NCBI RefSeq assembly: GCF_001297125.1
Contig: NZ_LHPC01000029.1
Coordinates: 1-64,000, forward strand
From: Pseudomonas sp. RIT-PI-q
GTDB lineage: Bacteria > Pseudomonadota > Gammaproteobacteria > Pseudomonadales > Pseudomonadaceae
Reading direction: 5' to 3'
DNA: 64,000 nt
A program made the translations under genes and the position numbers. Below the pieces are notes generated by a model. It saw only the letters and a program-made list of their open reading frames with translations, was not told the origin of the DNA and did not search any database. Positions 54,631 to 63,973 of the stretch are shown here, piece by piece; position 1 is the first letter of the stretch, and each line of letters starts with the position of its first letter.

Positions 54631-55064
54631 ACGGCGCTCCTGAAGCTTGGGGGATGGATGCCGTTGAGGCGGAAGTTGCCGATCAGGTGAAGCTTCCAGC
54701 GCAGCGGGTCGTGCAGTGATCCGGGCAATGCGGTGCGTTGGCCGGTGAGTTCAAATTCAGCATTGCTGACGGCATTCAGCGCATCGGCGCTGGCGAGGTG
54801 CGATTCGGCGATGGCGACACTGATTTCGGTATCGTCTTCATCGCCGTTCAAAAATTCTTCGGCGCGTTCGAGCAGCGCAGCGGCCACTTCGATGCGGATG
54901 TGCAAGTCACCGAAACGGCTGATGACGTAAGGATCATCCGTGGCCTGGGCCTGCTGGCGGACGAAACGCAAGGTCGCGTCCAGCACGCTGCGAGCGTTGT
55001 GCAGATCATGCTGACTTTTCGCCAGGGGCTGCCCGGCAATGATCGGTTGGGTCAGTGCGTTCAT
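54627..55064 (-). CDS. Stand-alone acyl-CoA dehydrogenase C-terminal domain
   Basis: A 145-residue protein that aligns only with the C-terminal four-helix domain of the adjacent SfnB-like enzyme: both end in a HDPxRWKxHLIGNxxLNGxxP motif, and both have LxxxxFELTGxRxxL-type text before it. It lacks the N-terminal and flavin-binding middle domains. The frame is open, has a start and overlaps the next gene, so it looks maintained rather than decayed. It may be a partner subunit or regulator of SfnB, or a relic of a tandem duplication. Confidence 0.75.
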   Translation of the reverse strand: MNALTQPIIAGQPLAKSQHDLHNARSVLDATLRFVRQQAQATDDPYVISRFGDLHIRIEVAAALLERAEEFLNGDEDDTEISVAIAESHLASADALNAVSNAEFELTGQRTALPGSLHDPLRWKLHLIGNFRLNGIHPPSFRSAV

Positions 55065-55074
55065 GGGTCGCTCC

Positions 55075-56277
55075 TCAGTTCCAGGCGTGGCGCGCAGGCT
55101 TCACGCCGTTGAGCAGGTAGTTGCCGATCAAGTGATACTTCCAGCGTGCCGGGTCATGCAGCGTGTGGGTCCGGGCGTTGCGCCAGTGGCGGTCGAGGTT
55201 GTATTTGCCGAGCACCGAGCGGGTGCCGGCCAGTTCGAAGAGTTTGCTGCTGGCGAGCAAGGCGATCTCGGCAGACAGGACTTTGGCCTGGGCCACCACC
55301 ACCGAGGCGTTTGCCACCGTGTCTTCATTGGCGTTGAGCAGCGCGGCGTCGATGGCCTCGCCAGCCTTTTTCAGGATCGCTTCGGTGCCGTGAACTCGCC
55401 ATTCGAGGTCGCCGATCGCGGCGATGCTGAATGGGTCTTGCCAGCCGTGATCCTGCTGGCTGTCGATCCAGGGCCGGGATTCACGGGCGTAGCGTTTGGT
55501 TTCTTCCAGCGCCCCGACGGCGATGCCGGTGTCCACGGCGGCCTGGATGATTTGCGAGATCGGGCCGTCGGCGGTGGGTTCGTCGAAGGCTTTGTGGGCC
55601 GGGATCACCGCGCTGAGCGGCACGTTCACCGCGTTCAACGTAACGCCGCCGCTGGCGGTGGTGCGCTGGCCGAAACCGTCCCAGCTGTCGATCACGGTCA
55701 AACCGGGATTGTCGCGTTCGATGAAGGCGATGAACGCCTGATTCTGCTCGTTGACCGCCACCGCCGGCACGATGTGCGCGAACAACGCGCCGGTGCAGTA
55801 GAACTTCTCGCCGTCGATTTGCGCGGTGTCTTGATTGAAGCGGATGGTGGTTTCGAAGGCGCCGGCGTTTTTGCTCTTGGATTCGGAGAAGGCGTTACCG
55901 AAACGATAACCCTGCAGGACTTTGTCAAAGTAGTAGCGCTTATGCGCCTCGGTGCCGGTTTGCAACAGGATGTCGAGCACACCGAGGTGGTTCTGCGGAA
56001 TCTGGCCGAGGGATGAGTCGGCGGCGGAGATGATCTTGATCACTTCGGCGACAGTCACGTAGGAAACGCCCGCGCCGCCGTAGGCCTTGGGAATGGTGAT
56101 GCCCCACAGGCCGCTGGCGGAGAATTCGTCGAGTTCGGCAACAGGCAGGCGCCGCTCGCTATCACGCGTGCTGGCCTCGATGGCGAAGCGTGCGGCGAGC
56201 TTGTGGGCGACGGCAATCGCCTCGGCGTCCGAGCGGATCACATGGGCGGTGCGAGTGGGTTGGGCAGAGGTTGTCAT
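55075..56277 (-). CDS. SfnB-family sulfur acquisition oxidoreductase (acyl-CoA dehydrogenase-like)
   Basis: A 400-residue protein. The start MTTSAQPTRTAHVIRSDAEA at 56277 has AAGGAG 8 bases upstream; the longer frame is rejected. Features include WGITIPKAYGGAGVSYVTVAEV, 'IDGEKFYCTGALFAHIVPA', and the C-terminal helical domain ending KYHLIGNYLLNG. It belongs to the DszC/SfnB branch that uses reduced flavin and oxygen on sulfur compounds such as sulfones, rather than acyl-CoA. It is the first gene of the minus-strand sulfur operon. Confidence 0.9.
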   Translation of the reverse strand: MTTSAQPTRTAHVIRSDAEAIAVAHKLAARFAIEASTRDSERRLPVAELDEFSASGLWGITIPKAYGGAGVSYVTVAEVIKIISAADSSLGQIPQNHLGVLDILLQTGTEAHKRYYFDKVLQGYRFGNAFSESKSKNAGAFETTIRFNQDTAQIDGEKFYCTGALFAHIVPAVAVNEQNQAFIAFIERDNPGLTVIDSWDGFGQRTTASGGVTLNAVNVPLSAVIPAHKAFDEPTADGPISQIIQAAVDTGIAVGALEETKRYARESRPWIDSQQDHGWQDPFSIAAIGDLEWRVHGTEAILKKAGEAIDAALLNANEDTVANASVVVAQAKVLSAEIALLASSKLFELAGTRSVLGKYNLDRHWRNARTHTLHDPARWKYHLIGNYLLNGVKPARHAWN

Positions 56278-56433
56278 GGGCCGACTCCTTGGTTCCGGGT
56301 GAATGCCCAGAGCTTCTGCAGGAGTCATGCCTGAAGTTAAATTTGTTTTATTTCAATAGCTTGAGCAATTATCAGAGAAAGACTTGGCGCTTTAAAACAG
56401 CAAAGTGTCGATCCACTGTTGACTGGCAAACAG

Positions 56434-57009
56434 TTAGATCACCACGTTTCTGACGAACCGCGCCGCCACTGCCCCATCGTTGCGATAGGCATGGGGCTGG
56501 TTGCTGGCGAACATATAGAACTCGCCGGCGGCGATCTCGTGCGGCGTGTCGCCGAGCATCAAGGTCAGGCAGCCTTCGAACACGTAGATCTGTTCGCTCC
56601 AGCCATCGGCATCCGGTTGCGACGGGTAGATTTCGCCCGGTTGCAGGCACCATTCCCATTGCTCCACTTCGCGGGTGGCGGTGGCCCTGGACAGTAGAAC
56701 AGCTTTGCTGCCGGCAATCATACCGGCCCAGGCGACTTCATTGATGCGGCTGTAATCGCGGACGTCCGGGGCCTGGATCAGGTCGCTGAATGCCACGTCC
56801 AGTGCTTCGGCCACGCGGTCGAGGGTGGTCAGGCTGACATTCTTTTCGCCCGCCTCGATCGCCACCAGCATCCGTCGGCTGACCCCGGACTTTTCGGCCA
56901 GGGCGGTCTGGCTCATGTCGGCGGCATGGCGCAAGCGTCGAACGTTCTGGCTGACGTGCTGAAGGACCGAAGCCCGTTGCGTGGAATCTTTGTGCACTAT
57001 ATTGCTCAC
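56434..57009 (-). CDS. XRE-family regulator with cupin domain
   Basis: A 191-residue protein starting with GTG (no ATG in the frame nearby). HTH of the XRE type is at about residues 18-75 (NVRRLRHAADMSQTALAEKSGVSRR summarised, with ETLxR-like LTTLDRVAEALDV). A C-terminal cupin lies at 115-188 (QIYVFEGCLTLMLGDTPHEI, GEFYMFASNQPHAYRN). Such regulators usually sense a small ligand and control an adjacent exporter or oxidative gene. It is divergent from an EamA transporter, with palindrome sites in the promoter region. Confidence 0.93.
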   Translation of the reverse strand: MSNIVHKDSTQRASVLQHVSQNVRRLRHAADMSQTALAEKSGVSRRMLVAIEAGEKNVSLTTLDRVAEALDVAFSDLIQAPDVRDYSRINEVAWAGMIAGSKAVLLSRATATREVEQWEWCLQPGEIYPSQPDADGWSEQIYVFEGCLTLMLGDTPHEIAAGEFYMFASNQPHAYRNDGAVAARFVRNVVI

Positions 57010-57022
57010 TTGGTGGGGCTGG

Positions 57023-57034
57023 GCAGTATACTGC
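57023..57034. promoter_or_regulatory. Perfect palindrome GCAGTATACTGC, candidate XRE-cupin operator
   Basis: A 12-bp perfect palindrome in the 72-base gap between the divergent regulator and exporter genes. A related element, GCACTATATTGC, lies at 56994-57005, inside the first codons of the regulator. Two such sites around the start of the regulator would allow autorepression along with control of the exporter. Confidence 0.65.
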
Positions 57035-57081
57035 GCAACATTCGGCGCATTGTGCGTCCCCCTCAGGTAGCGCGCAAGGTC

Positions 57082-58017
57082 ATGACGTCGGTGAACTCCT
57101 CCCAGGCTTCTTCCCGTTTCTCAAGGTTCAGCAAGGCCGAGTGCGTGCTGGTGTTGATCACCATGGTCTGGGGCGGGACCTTTTTGCTGGTCCAGCATGC
57201 GATGACCGTCAGCGGGCCGATGTTCTTTGTCGGCCTGCGCTTTGCCGCGGCGGCGATCATCGTTGCGCTGTTCTCCTGGCGTCACCTGCGCAACCTGACC
57301 CTGTTCGAACTCAAGGCCGGATCTTTTATCGGCGTGGCGATCATGCTCGGTTACGGCTTGCAGACCGTCGGGTTGCAGAGCATTCCGAGCAGTCAGTCGG
57401 CGTTTATCACCGCGTTGTACGGGCCCTTCGTGCCGGTGCTGCAATGGCTGGTGCTGGGGCGGGGCCCGGGGTTGATGCCGAGCATCGGGGTCATGCTGGC
57501 GTTTACCGGGTTGATGTTGTTGTCGGGGCCTGCCGGCGCGGCTTTCAATTTCAGCCCGGGCGAAATTGCCACGTTGGTCAGCGCGGGGGGGGTTGCTGCA
57601 GAGATTATTTTGATCAGCACCTATGCCGGCCAGGTCGATGTGCGCCGGGTGACGGTGGTGCAATTGGCGGTGACGTCGGTGCTGTCGTTCCGGTTGGTGG
57701 TGCCGACGCAGGAAGTAATACCGGGCTTCTCATGGCTGCTGCTGTGCAGTGCGCTGGGTTTGGGTGCGGCGAGTGCGGCGATTCAGGTGGCGATGAACTG
57801 GGCGCAGCAGAGTGTTTCGCCGACGCGGGCGACGTTGATCTATGCCGGCGAGCCGGTGTGGGCCGGGATTGTCGGGCGGATTGCCGGTGAGCGGTTGCCG
57901 GCGATTGCGTTGGTGGGCGCGGGGTTGATTGTGGCGGCGGGGATTGTCAGTGAGTTGGAGACCAGGGGGAAGGCTGTTGCGACTGAGGAGGAGTTGGAGC
58001 GGGAGACGCAGGGTTGA
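57082..58017 (+). CDS. EamA-family (DMT) transporter
   Basis: A 311-residue membrane protein with about ten spans in two EamA repeats. First repeat: CVLVLITMVWGGTFLLVQHA, 'FFVGLRFAAAAIIVALF' and 'SAFITALYGPFVPVLQWLV'. The second repeat ends SPTRATLIYAGEPVWAGIVG. The start at 57082 follows AAGG; the upstream frame runs into the divergent regulator. It probably exports a metabolite sensed by the XRE-cupin regulator. Confidence 0.92.
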   Translation: MTSVNSSQASSRFSRFSKAECVLVLITMVWGGTFLLVQHAMTVSGPMFFVGLRFAAAAIIVALFSWRHLRNLTLFELKAGSFIGVAIMLGYGLQTVGLQSIPSSQSAFITALYGPFVPVLQWLVLGRGPGLMPSIGVMLAFTGLMLLSGPAGAAFNFSPGEIATLVSAGGVAAEIILISTYAGQVDVRRVTVVQLAVTSVLSFRLVVPTQEVIPGFSWLLLCSALGLGAASAAIQVAMNWAQQSVSPTRATLIYAGEPVWAGIVGRIAGERLPAIALVGAGLIVAAGIVSELETRGKAVATEEELERETQG

Positions 58018-58047
58018 TCTTTAGTTTCAGCGGGGCCTGATAGATTG

Positions 58048-58111
58048 CCTTCGCGGGCAAGCCTCGCTCCTACAGGTCTTGGAGCGACGAGAACCTGTAG
58101 GAGCGAGGCTT
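58048..58111. repeat. REP doublet
   Basis: CTTCGCGGGCAAGCCTCGCT (left) and its inverse AGCGAGGCTTGCCCGCGAAG (right) flank about 30 bases between the EamA gene and the antiporter operon. It could act in termination of the EamA transcript. Confidence 0.88.
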
Positions 58112-58268
58112 GCCCGCGAAGAGGCCGGACCTGCCAAATACAGACCTTTGAAACAATGAATAACAGGTTTTTTCCAGCTACTTTGTAGGATTCTGCGACA
58201 GCTTGTCGTTTGGTGATCCGGGGGCTGGCACGTATGATGCTTCACAAACTTCCGCAGATTAGAAGCCT

Positions 58269-61187
58269 ATGTCCCTGATAGTTCTACTGCTTCTGCCTTT
58301 TATCGGCAGCTGTGTGGCGGCCTTGCTGCCCCACAACGCGCGCAACACCGAATCGCTATTGGCTGGCCTGGTTGCCTTGATTGGCACCATTCAGGTGGCC
58401 CTCTTGTACCCGCAAATCGCCCACGGCGGCGTCATTCGCGAAGAATTCTTCTGGTTACCGAGCCTCGGCCTGAACTTTGTCCTGCGCATGGACGGCTTCG
58501 CCTGGCTGTTCTCGATGCTGGTGCTGGGGATCGGCACACTCGTGTCGTTGTATGCCCGCTACTACATGTCGCCGGACGATCCGGTGCCACGGTTCTTTGC
58601 ATTTTTCCTGGCGTTCATGGGCGCCATGCTCGGGTTGGTGATCTCCGGCAACCTGATCCAGATCGTGTTTTTCTGGGAATTGACCAGCCTCTTTTCGTTT
58701 CTGTTGATCGGCTACTGGCACCACCGCTCCGATGCGCGACGTGGCGCCTACATGGCGCTGATGGTCACCGGCGCGGGCGGTTTGTGTTTGCTGGCGGGGG
58801 TCATGCTGCTTGGCCATGTGGGCGGCAGCTATGACCTGGACAAGGTCCTGGCCGCCGGCGATCTAATTCGTGCACATGCCCTCTACCCCATTCTGCTGCC
58901 CCTGATCCTGATCGGCGCCCTGAGCAAAAGCGCGCAATTCCCCTTCCACTTCTGGCTGCCCCACGCCATGGCGGCGCCAACGCCGGTCTCGGCGTATCTG
59001 CACTCGGCAACCATGGTCAAGGCCGGGGTATTTCTGCTGGCACGGCTTTGGCCGTCACTCTCCGGCAGCGAAGAATGGTTCTACATCGTCAGCGGCGCCG
59101 GCGCCTGCACCCTGTTGCTCGGCGCCTATTGCGCGATGTTCCAGAACGACCTCAAAGGCCTGCTGGCCTACTCGACCATCAGCCACCTGGGCCTGATCAC
59201 CCTGCTGCTGGGCCTGAACAGCCCGCTGGCCGCCGTCGCCGCGGTGTTCCACATCCTCAATCACGCCACCTTCAAGGCCTCGCTGTTCATGGCGGCGGGG
59301 ATCATCGACCACGAAAGCGGGACCCGCGACATTCGCAAGCTCAGCGGCCTGATCAAGCTGATCCCGTTCACCGCCACCCTGGCCATGGTCGCCAGCGCCT
59401 CGATGGCCGGTGTACCGCTGCTCAACGGCTTCCTCTCGAAAGAGATGTTCTTCGCCGAAACCGTGTTCATCAACGCCACCGCCTGGGTCGAGATGACCCT
59501 GCCGATCGTCGCGACCATCGCCGGCACATTCAGCGTCGCCTATTCGCTGCGCTTCACCGTTGACGTGTTCTTCGGCCCGACCGCCACCGACCTGCCGCAC
59601 ACCCCGCACGAACCGCCGCGCTGGATGCGCGCGCCGGTGGAGTTGCTGGTGTTCACGTGCCTGGTCGTGGGGATCTTTCCGGCGCAAGTGGTCGGCCCAT
59701 TGCTTGCCGCCGCTGCGTTGCCGGTGGTTGGCGGCACCCTGCCGGAATACAGCCTGGCAATCTGGCACGGCTTGAACGCGCCAATGATCATGAGCCTGAT
59801 CGCCATGTCTGGCGGCATTGTGCTCTACCTGTTGCTGCGCAATCAGCTCAAGCGCGGGCGCTTCAAGTACCCGCCGATCATTGGCCGGTTCAACGGCAAG
59901 CGCCTGTTCGAGCGCAGCCTGGTGGTCATGATGCGCCTGGCCCGTCGTCTGGAGCGGCGGATCAGTACCAAGCGCCTGCAAACTCAACTGTTCCTGATGG
60001 TGCTCGCCGCCGTGCTGGCCGGGTTGATCCCGATGCTTCACAGCAGCCTGAGCTGGGGCGACCGGCCGAAGATACCGGGCTCCATCGTGTTCGTGACCCT
60101 CTGGCTGCTGGCGATTGCCTGTGCACTCGGCGCCGCTTGGCAAGCCAAGTATCACCGGCTCGCGGCCCTGACCATGGTCAGCGTCTGCGGCCTGATGACC
60201 TGCATCACCTTCGTCTGGTTCTCGGCGCCGGACCTGGCGCTGACGCAACTGGTGGTCGAAGTGGTCACCACGGTGCTGATCCTGCTCGGCCTGCGCTGGT
60301 TGCCGCGACGGATCGAAGAGGTGTCGCCGTTGCCGAGCACTTTGCGCAAGGCGCGCATCCGCCGTATCCGCGACTTGCTGCTGTCGACGGTGGTCGGTGG
60401 CGGCATGGCGTTGCTGGCTTACGCAATGCTCACGCGGCAGACGCCGAACGACATTTCTTCGTTCTATCTTAGCCGTGCCTTGCCTGAAGGCGGCGGCAGC
60501 AACGTGGTCAACGTGATGCTGGTGGACTTCCGTGGCTTCGACACCCTTGGTGAAATCACCGTGCTGGTGGCCGTGGCGCTGACCGTGTTTGCCCTGCTGC
60601 GCCGTTTCCGCCCACCGAAAGAAAGCCTTCAGTTGCCGGCCCAACAGCGCTTGCTCGCGCCCGACGTGGTCACCGACCTGGTCAACCCGCGTCACGCCAG
60701 CGACACCGCGCTCGGTTTCATGATGGTCCCGGCGGTGCTGGTGCGCCTGCTGCTGCCGATTGCGTTTGTGGTGTCGGTCTACCTGTTCATGCGCGGGCAC
60801 AATCAACCGGGCGGCGGGTTTGTCGCGGGCCTGGTGATGTCGGGGGCGTTCATCCTGCAATACATGGTCGCCGGCACTCAGTGGGTCGAGGCGCAAATGA
60901 GCCTGCGACCGCTGCGCTGGATGGGCCCCGGTTTGCTGTTCGCCACGGCCCCCGGGCTCGGGGCGATGGCCGTCGGCTATCCGTTCCTGACCACCCACCC
61001 CTGGCATGTCGAACTGCCGGTGCTGGGCGATATTCACATCGCCAGTGCGCTGTTCTTCGACATCGGCGTGTACGCCGTGGTGGTCGGCTCGACGCTGTTG
61101 ATCCTCACCGCCCTCGCCCACCAATCGGTACGCGGCCACAAAACGGCGGCCCTGCCGAGAGCCGTCGCCACGAAAGGAACCGTCTGA
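58269..61187 (+). CDS. mrpA: Monovalent cation/H+ antiporter subunit A, fused A/B type
   Basis: A 972-residue polytopic protein of the NuoL/MrpA superfamily. Conserved antiporter residues are visible: Glu137 in FFWELTS, Lys220 in ALSKSAQFPFHFWLP, and Lys251 in SATMVKAGVFLLARLWP. The C-terminal part (about 820-960) corresponds to MrpB (FMRGHNQPGGGFVAGLVMSG), so A and B are fused as in group-2 Mrp (Pha/Sha) systems. It works as the main ion-translocating subunit in Na+ or K+/H+ exchange for pH and salt homeostasis. It overlaps subunit C (TGATG). Confidence 0.95.
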   Translation: MSLIVLLLLPFIGSCVAALLPHNARNTESLLAGLVALIGTIQVALLYPQIAHGGVIREEFFWLPSLGLNFVLRMDGFAWLFSMLVLGIGTLVSLYARYYMSPDDPVPRFFAFFLAFMGAMLGLVISGNLIQIVFFWELTSLFSFLLIGYWHHRSDARRGAYMALMVTGAGGLCLLAGVMLLGHVGGSYDLDKVLAAGDLIRAHALYPILLPLILIGALSKSAQFPFHFWLPHAMAAPTPVSAYLHSATMVKAGVFLLARLWPSLSGSEEWFYIVSGAGACTLLLGAYCAMFQNDLKGLLAYSTISHLGLITLLLGLNSPLAAVAAVFHILNHATFKASLFMAAGIIDHESGTRDIRKLSGLIKLIPFTATLAMVASASMAGVPLLNGFLSKEMFFAETVFINATAWVEMTLPIVATIAGTFSVAYSLRFTVDVFFGPTATDLPHTPHEPPRWMRAPVELLVFTCLVVGIFPAQVVGPLLAAAALPVVGGTLPEYSLAIWHGLNAPMIMSLIAMSGGIVLYLLLRNQLKRGRFKYPPIIGRFNGKRLFERSLVVMMRLARRLERRISTKRLQTQLFLMVLAAVLAGLIPMLHSSLSWGDRPKIPGSIVFVTLWLLAIACALGAAWQAKYHRLAALTMVSVCGLMTCITFVWFSAPDLALTQLVVEVVTTVLILLGLRWLPRRIEEVSPLPSTLRKARIRRIRDLLLSTVVGGGMALLAYAMLTRQTPNDISSFYLSRALPEGGGSNVVNVMLVDFRGFDTLGEITVLVAVALTVFALLRRFRPPKESLQLPAQQRLLAPDVVTDLVNPRHASDTALGFMMVPAVLVRLLLPIAFVVSVYLFMRGHNQPGGGFVAGLVMSGAFILQYMVAGTQWVEAQMSLRPLRWMGPGLLFATAPGLGAMAVGYPFLTTHPWHVELPVLGDIHIASALFFDIGVYAVVVGSTLLILTALAHQSVRGHKTAALPRAVATKGTV

Positions 61188-61531
61188 TGGAAGAAGTCAT
61201 CGCAATCGCCATCGGCGTACTGGTGGCGTCCGGCGTCTGGCTGATCCTGCGGCCACGGACATTCCAGGTGGTCATGGGCTTGTGCCTGCTGTCTTACGGC
61301 GTCAACCTGTTCATCTTCAGCATGGGCAGTCTGTTCATCGGCAAGGAGCCGATCATCAAGGGCGGCGTGCCCCAGGACTTGCTGCATTACACCGATCCGC
61401 TGCCGCAAGCGCTGGTGTTGACCGCCATCGTCATCAGTTTTGCCATGACCGCGCTGTTCCTGGTGGTGTTGCTCGCCTCCCGGGGCCTGACCGGCACTGA
61501 CCATGTGGATGGCCGGGAGCCTAAAGAATGA
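61187..61531 (+). CDS. mrpC: Antiporter subunit C
   Basis: A 114-residue protein related to NuoK, with three spans: IAIAIGVLVASGVWLIL, VVMGLCLLSYGVNLFIF and LVLTAIVISFAMTALFLVVLL. The Gly/Asn pattern SYGVNLFIFSMG and the PLPQALVLTAIVIS motif are typical of MrpC. Its ATG lies within the subunit A stop. Confidence 0.94.
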   Translation: MEEVIAIAIGVLVASGVWLILRPRTFQVVMGLCLLSYGVNLFIFSMGSLFIGKEPIIKGGVPQDLLHYTDPLPQALVLTAIVISFAMTALFLVVLLASRGLTGTDHVDGREPKE

Positions 61532-63213
61532 ATGCGATGACGCACCTGATCGCCGCACCGATTCTGCTGCCGCTGCTGACTGCCGCCGTGATGCTGATGC
61601 TCGGCGAGAAACACCGACCGTTAAAAGCCAAGATCAACCTGTTCTCCAGCCTGGTGGGGTTGGGCATTGCCGTGCTGTTGCTGCAATGGACCCAGGAAAC
61701 CGGCGTCCCCGGTTCAATCGGCGTGTACCTGCCGGGCAACTGGCAAGTGCCGTTCGGGATTGTGCTGGTGGTCGATCGCCTGTCGGCGTTGATGCTGGTG
61801 CTGACCGGGATCATCGGCGTCAGCGCCCTGCTGTTCGCCATGGCCCGTTGGGACGGCGCCGGCTCGAGCTTCCACGCACTGTTCCAGATTCAGATGATGG
61901 GCCTGTATGGCGCCTTCCTGACGGCGGACCTGTTCAACCTGTTCGTGTTTTTCGAAGTGCTGCTGGCCGCCTCTTATGGCCTGATGCTGCACGGTTCGGG
62001 CCGGGCGCGGGTGTCGTCGGGCCTGCATTACATCTCGATCAACCTGCTGGCCTCGTCGCTGTTCCTGATTGGCGCGGCGCTGATCTACGGCGTCACCGGC
62101 ACGCTGAACATGGCCGACCTGGCGCTGAAAATCCCGCTGGTGCCGGAAGCCGATCGCGGCCTGCTGCACGCAGGCGCGGGGATTCTCGCGGTCGCGTTCC
62201 TGGCCAAGGCCGGGATGTGGCCGCTGAACTTCTGGCTGGTGCCGGCCTATTCGGCGGCGAGCGCACCGGTGGCGGCGATGTTCGCGATCATGACCAAGGT
62301 CGGCATCTACACCTTGCTGCGCCTGTGGACCTTGCTGTTCTCCGGCCAGGCCGGGGCGTCGGCGTACTTTGGCGGCGACTGGCTGATCTACGGCGGCATG
62401 GCGACTATCGTCTGCGCCGGCATGGCGATCCTCGCCGCGCAACGTCTGGAACGCCTGGCCAGCCTGAGCATTCTGGTGTCGGCGGGGATTCTGCTGTCGG
62501 CCATCGGTTTCGCCCAGCCGAACCTGATCGGCGCGGCGCTGTTCTATCTGGTCAGCTCGACCCTGGCGTTGAGCGCGCTGTTTCTGCTGGCTGAATTGAT
62601 CGAACGTTCGCGTTCGGCCAATGAAATGCCGCTGTTCGATGACGGCGACCTGCTGCCACGGCCGATGGAATCGCTGCAACCGCCCAAAGGCATCAACCTC
62701 GACGATGAACAGAAAGCCGTGGTCGGCCAAGTGATCCCCTGGACGATGGCCTTCCTCGGTTTGAGTTTCATTGCCTGTTCGCTGCTGATCATTGGCATGC
62801 CGCCGCTCTCCGGGTTTATCGGCAAGCTCAGCCTGCTCAGCGCCCTGCTCAACCCACTGGGTCTGGGCAACGGCAGTGATGAACCTGTATCGAACGCGGC
62901 GTGGGGCTTGCTGGCGCTGTTGATTCTCTCCGGGCTGGCGTCGTTGATTGCCTTCTCGCGCTTGGGCATCCAGCGTTTCTGGACGCCTGAAGAACGGCCG
63001 TCGCCATTGTTACGCCGCTTCGAATGCGTGCCGATCATTGCTTTGCTGGGCTTGAGCATTGCGCTGACCTTCAAGGCCGAACCGCTGCTGCGCTACACCC
63101 AGGCTGCCGCCGATGCCTTGAACAACCCGCAGCAATACGTGATGGCGGTGCTGGGCACGCGTGCGGTTCCGAGCCCTGAAGCCAGGGCCGCGATGCTGGA
63201 GGTGCAGCCATGA
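61528..63213 (+). CDS. mrpD: Antiporter subunit D
   Basis: A 561-residue NuoM/N-like protein with about 14 spans. Conserved features include FVFFEVLLAASYGLMLHG (Glu), VAFLAKAGMWPLNFWLVPAY (Lys) and AIMTKVGIYTLLRL. The long C-terminal region after residue 480 holds the last spans. It forms the second ion-pumping subunit with A. ATGA overlap with subunit C. Confidence 0.95.
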   Translation: MNAMTHLIAAPILLPLLTAAVMLMLGEKHRPLKAKINLFSSLVGLGIAVLLLQWTQETGVPGSIGVYLPGNWQVPFGIVLVVDRLSALMLVLTGIIGVSALLFAMARWDGAGSSFHALFQIQMMGLYGAFLTADLFNLFVFFEVLLAASYGLMLHGSGRARVSSGLHYISINLLASSLFLIGAALIYGVTGTLNMADLALKIPLVPEADRGLLHAGAGILAVAFLAKAGMWPLNFWLVPAYSAASAPVAAMFAIMTKVGIYTLLRLWTLLFSGQAGASAYFGGDWLIYGGMATIVCAGMAILAAQRLERLASLSILVSAGILLSAIGFAQPNLIGAALFYLVSSTLALSALFLLAELIERSRSANEMPLFDDGDLLPRPMESLQPPKGINLDDEQKAVVGQVIPWTMAFLGLSFIACSLLIIGMPPLSGFIGKLSLLSALLNPLGLGNGSDEPVSNAAWGLLALLILSGLASLIAFSRLGIQRFWTPEERPSPLLRRFECVPIIALLGLSIALTFKAEPLLRYTQAAADALNNPQQYVMAVLGTRAVPSPEARAAMLEVQP

Positions 63214-63698
63214 AGCGTGTGTTTCCTGCACCGTGGTTGTCGCTGGCACTGTGGCTGTTGTGGCTGGTGCTGAACCTGTCGATGAGCCCCGGCAATCTGC
63301 TCATGGGCGCGGTGCTGGGCGTCTGCGCACCGCTGATGATGCGCAAGCTGCGACCGCTGCCGATCCGCATTCGTCGGCCCGGTGTCATTTTGCGTTTGTT
63401 CTTTATCGTCGGTCGCGATGTGCTGGTGTCCAACCTCGCTGTGGCCTGGGGCGTGCTCAATGCCGGCCGGCGTCCGCCGCGCTCGCAGTTCATCAAGGTG
63501 CCGCTGGACCTGCGCGATGCCAACGGCCTGGCGGCGCTGTCGATGATCTGCACGGTGGTGCCCGGCACGGTCTGGTCGGAACTGGCGCTGGACCGCAGCA
63601 TTTTGTTGCTGCATGTCTTCGATCTGGATGACGAAGCGCTGTTTATCCAGCACTTCAAGGCGACCTATGAGCGCCCCTTGATGGAGATCTTCGAATGA
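63210..63698 (+). CDS. mrpE: Antiporter subunit E
   Basis: A 162-residue protein with two or three spans near the N-terminus (PAPWLSLALWLLWLVLNLSM) and the conserved VVPGTVWSELALDRSILLLHVFDL region typical of MrpE. ATGA overlaps on both sides. Confidence 0.94.
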   Translation: MKRVFPAPWLSLALWLLWLVLNLSMSPGNLLMGAVLGVCAPLMMRKLRPLPIRIRRPGVILRLFFIVGRDVLVSNLAVAWGVLNAGRRPPRSQFIKVPLDLRDANGLAALSMICTVVPGTVWSELALDRSILLLHVFDLDDEALFIQHFKATYERPLMEIFE

Positions 63699-63973
63699 GC
63701 CCGTTGCTGTCGAACGCGATCCTGCTGAGCCTGTTTATTTTTTCGCTGGCGATGATTCTGACCCTGATCCGGCTGTTCAAGGGGCCGTCGGCGCAGGACC
63801 GGGTCCTCGCGCTGGACTACCTGTACATCATCGCGATGCTGATGATGCTGGCGCTGGGCATTCGCTATGCCAGTGACACGTATTTCGAGGCGGCGCTGCT
63901 GATTGCGCTGTTCGGCTTCGTCGGCTCGTTTGCCCTGGCGAAATTCCTTCTGCGTGGCGAGGTCATCGAATGA
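63695..63973 (+). CDS. mrpF: Antiporter subunit F
   Basis: A 92-residue protein with three spans. The GPSAQDRVLALDYLYI motif between the first two spans and the C-terminal FGFVGSFALAKFLLRGEVIE are characteristic of MrpF. Confidence 0.94.
   Translation: MSPLLSNAILLSLFIFSLAMILTLIRLFKGPSAQDRVLALDYLYIIAMLMMLALGIRYASDTYFEAALLIALFGFVGSFALAKFLLRGEVIE

Noticed and set aside
59055..61139. 694-codon minus-strand frame
   Set aside because: Antisense to mrpA; its His/Gln/Asp-rich composition mirrors membrane-protein codons on the other strand.
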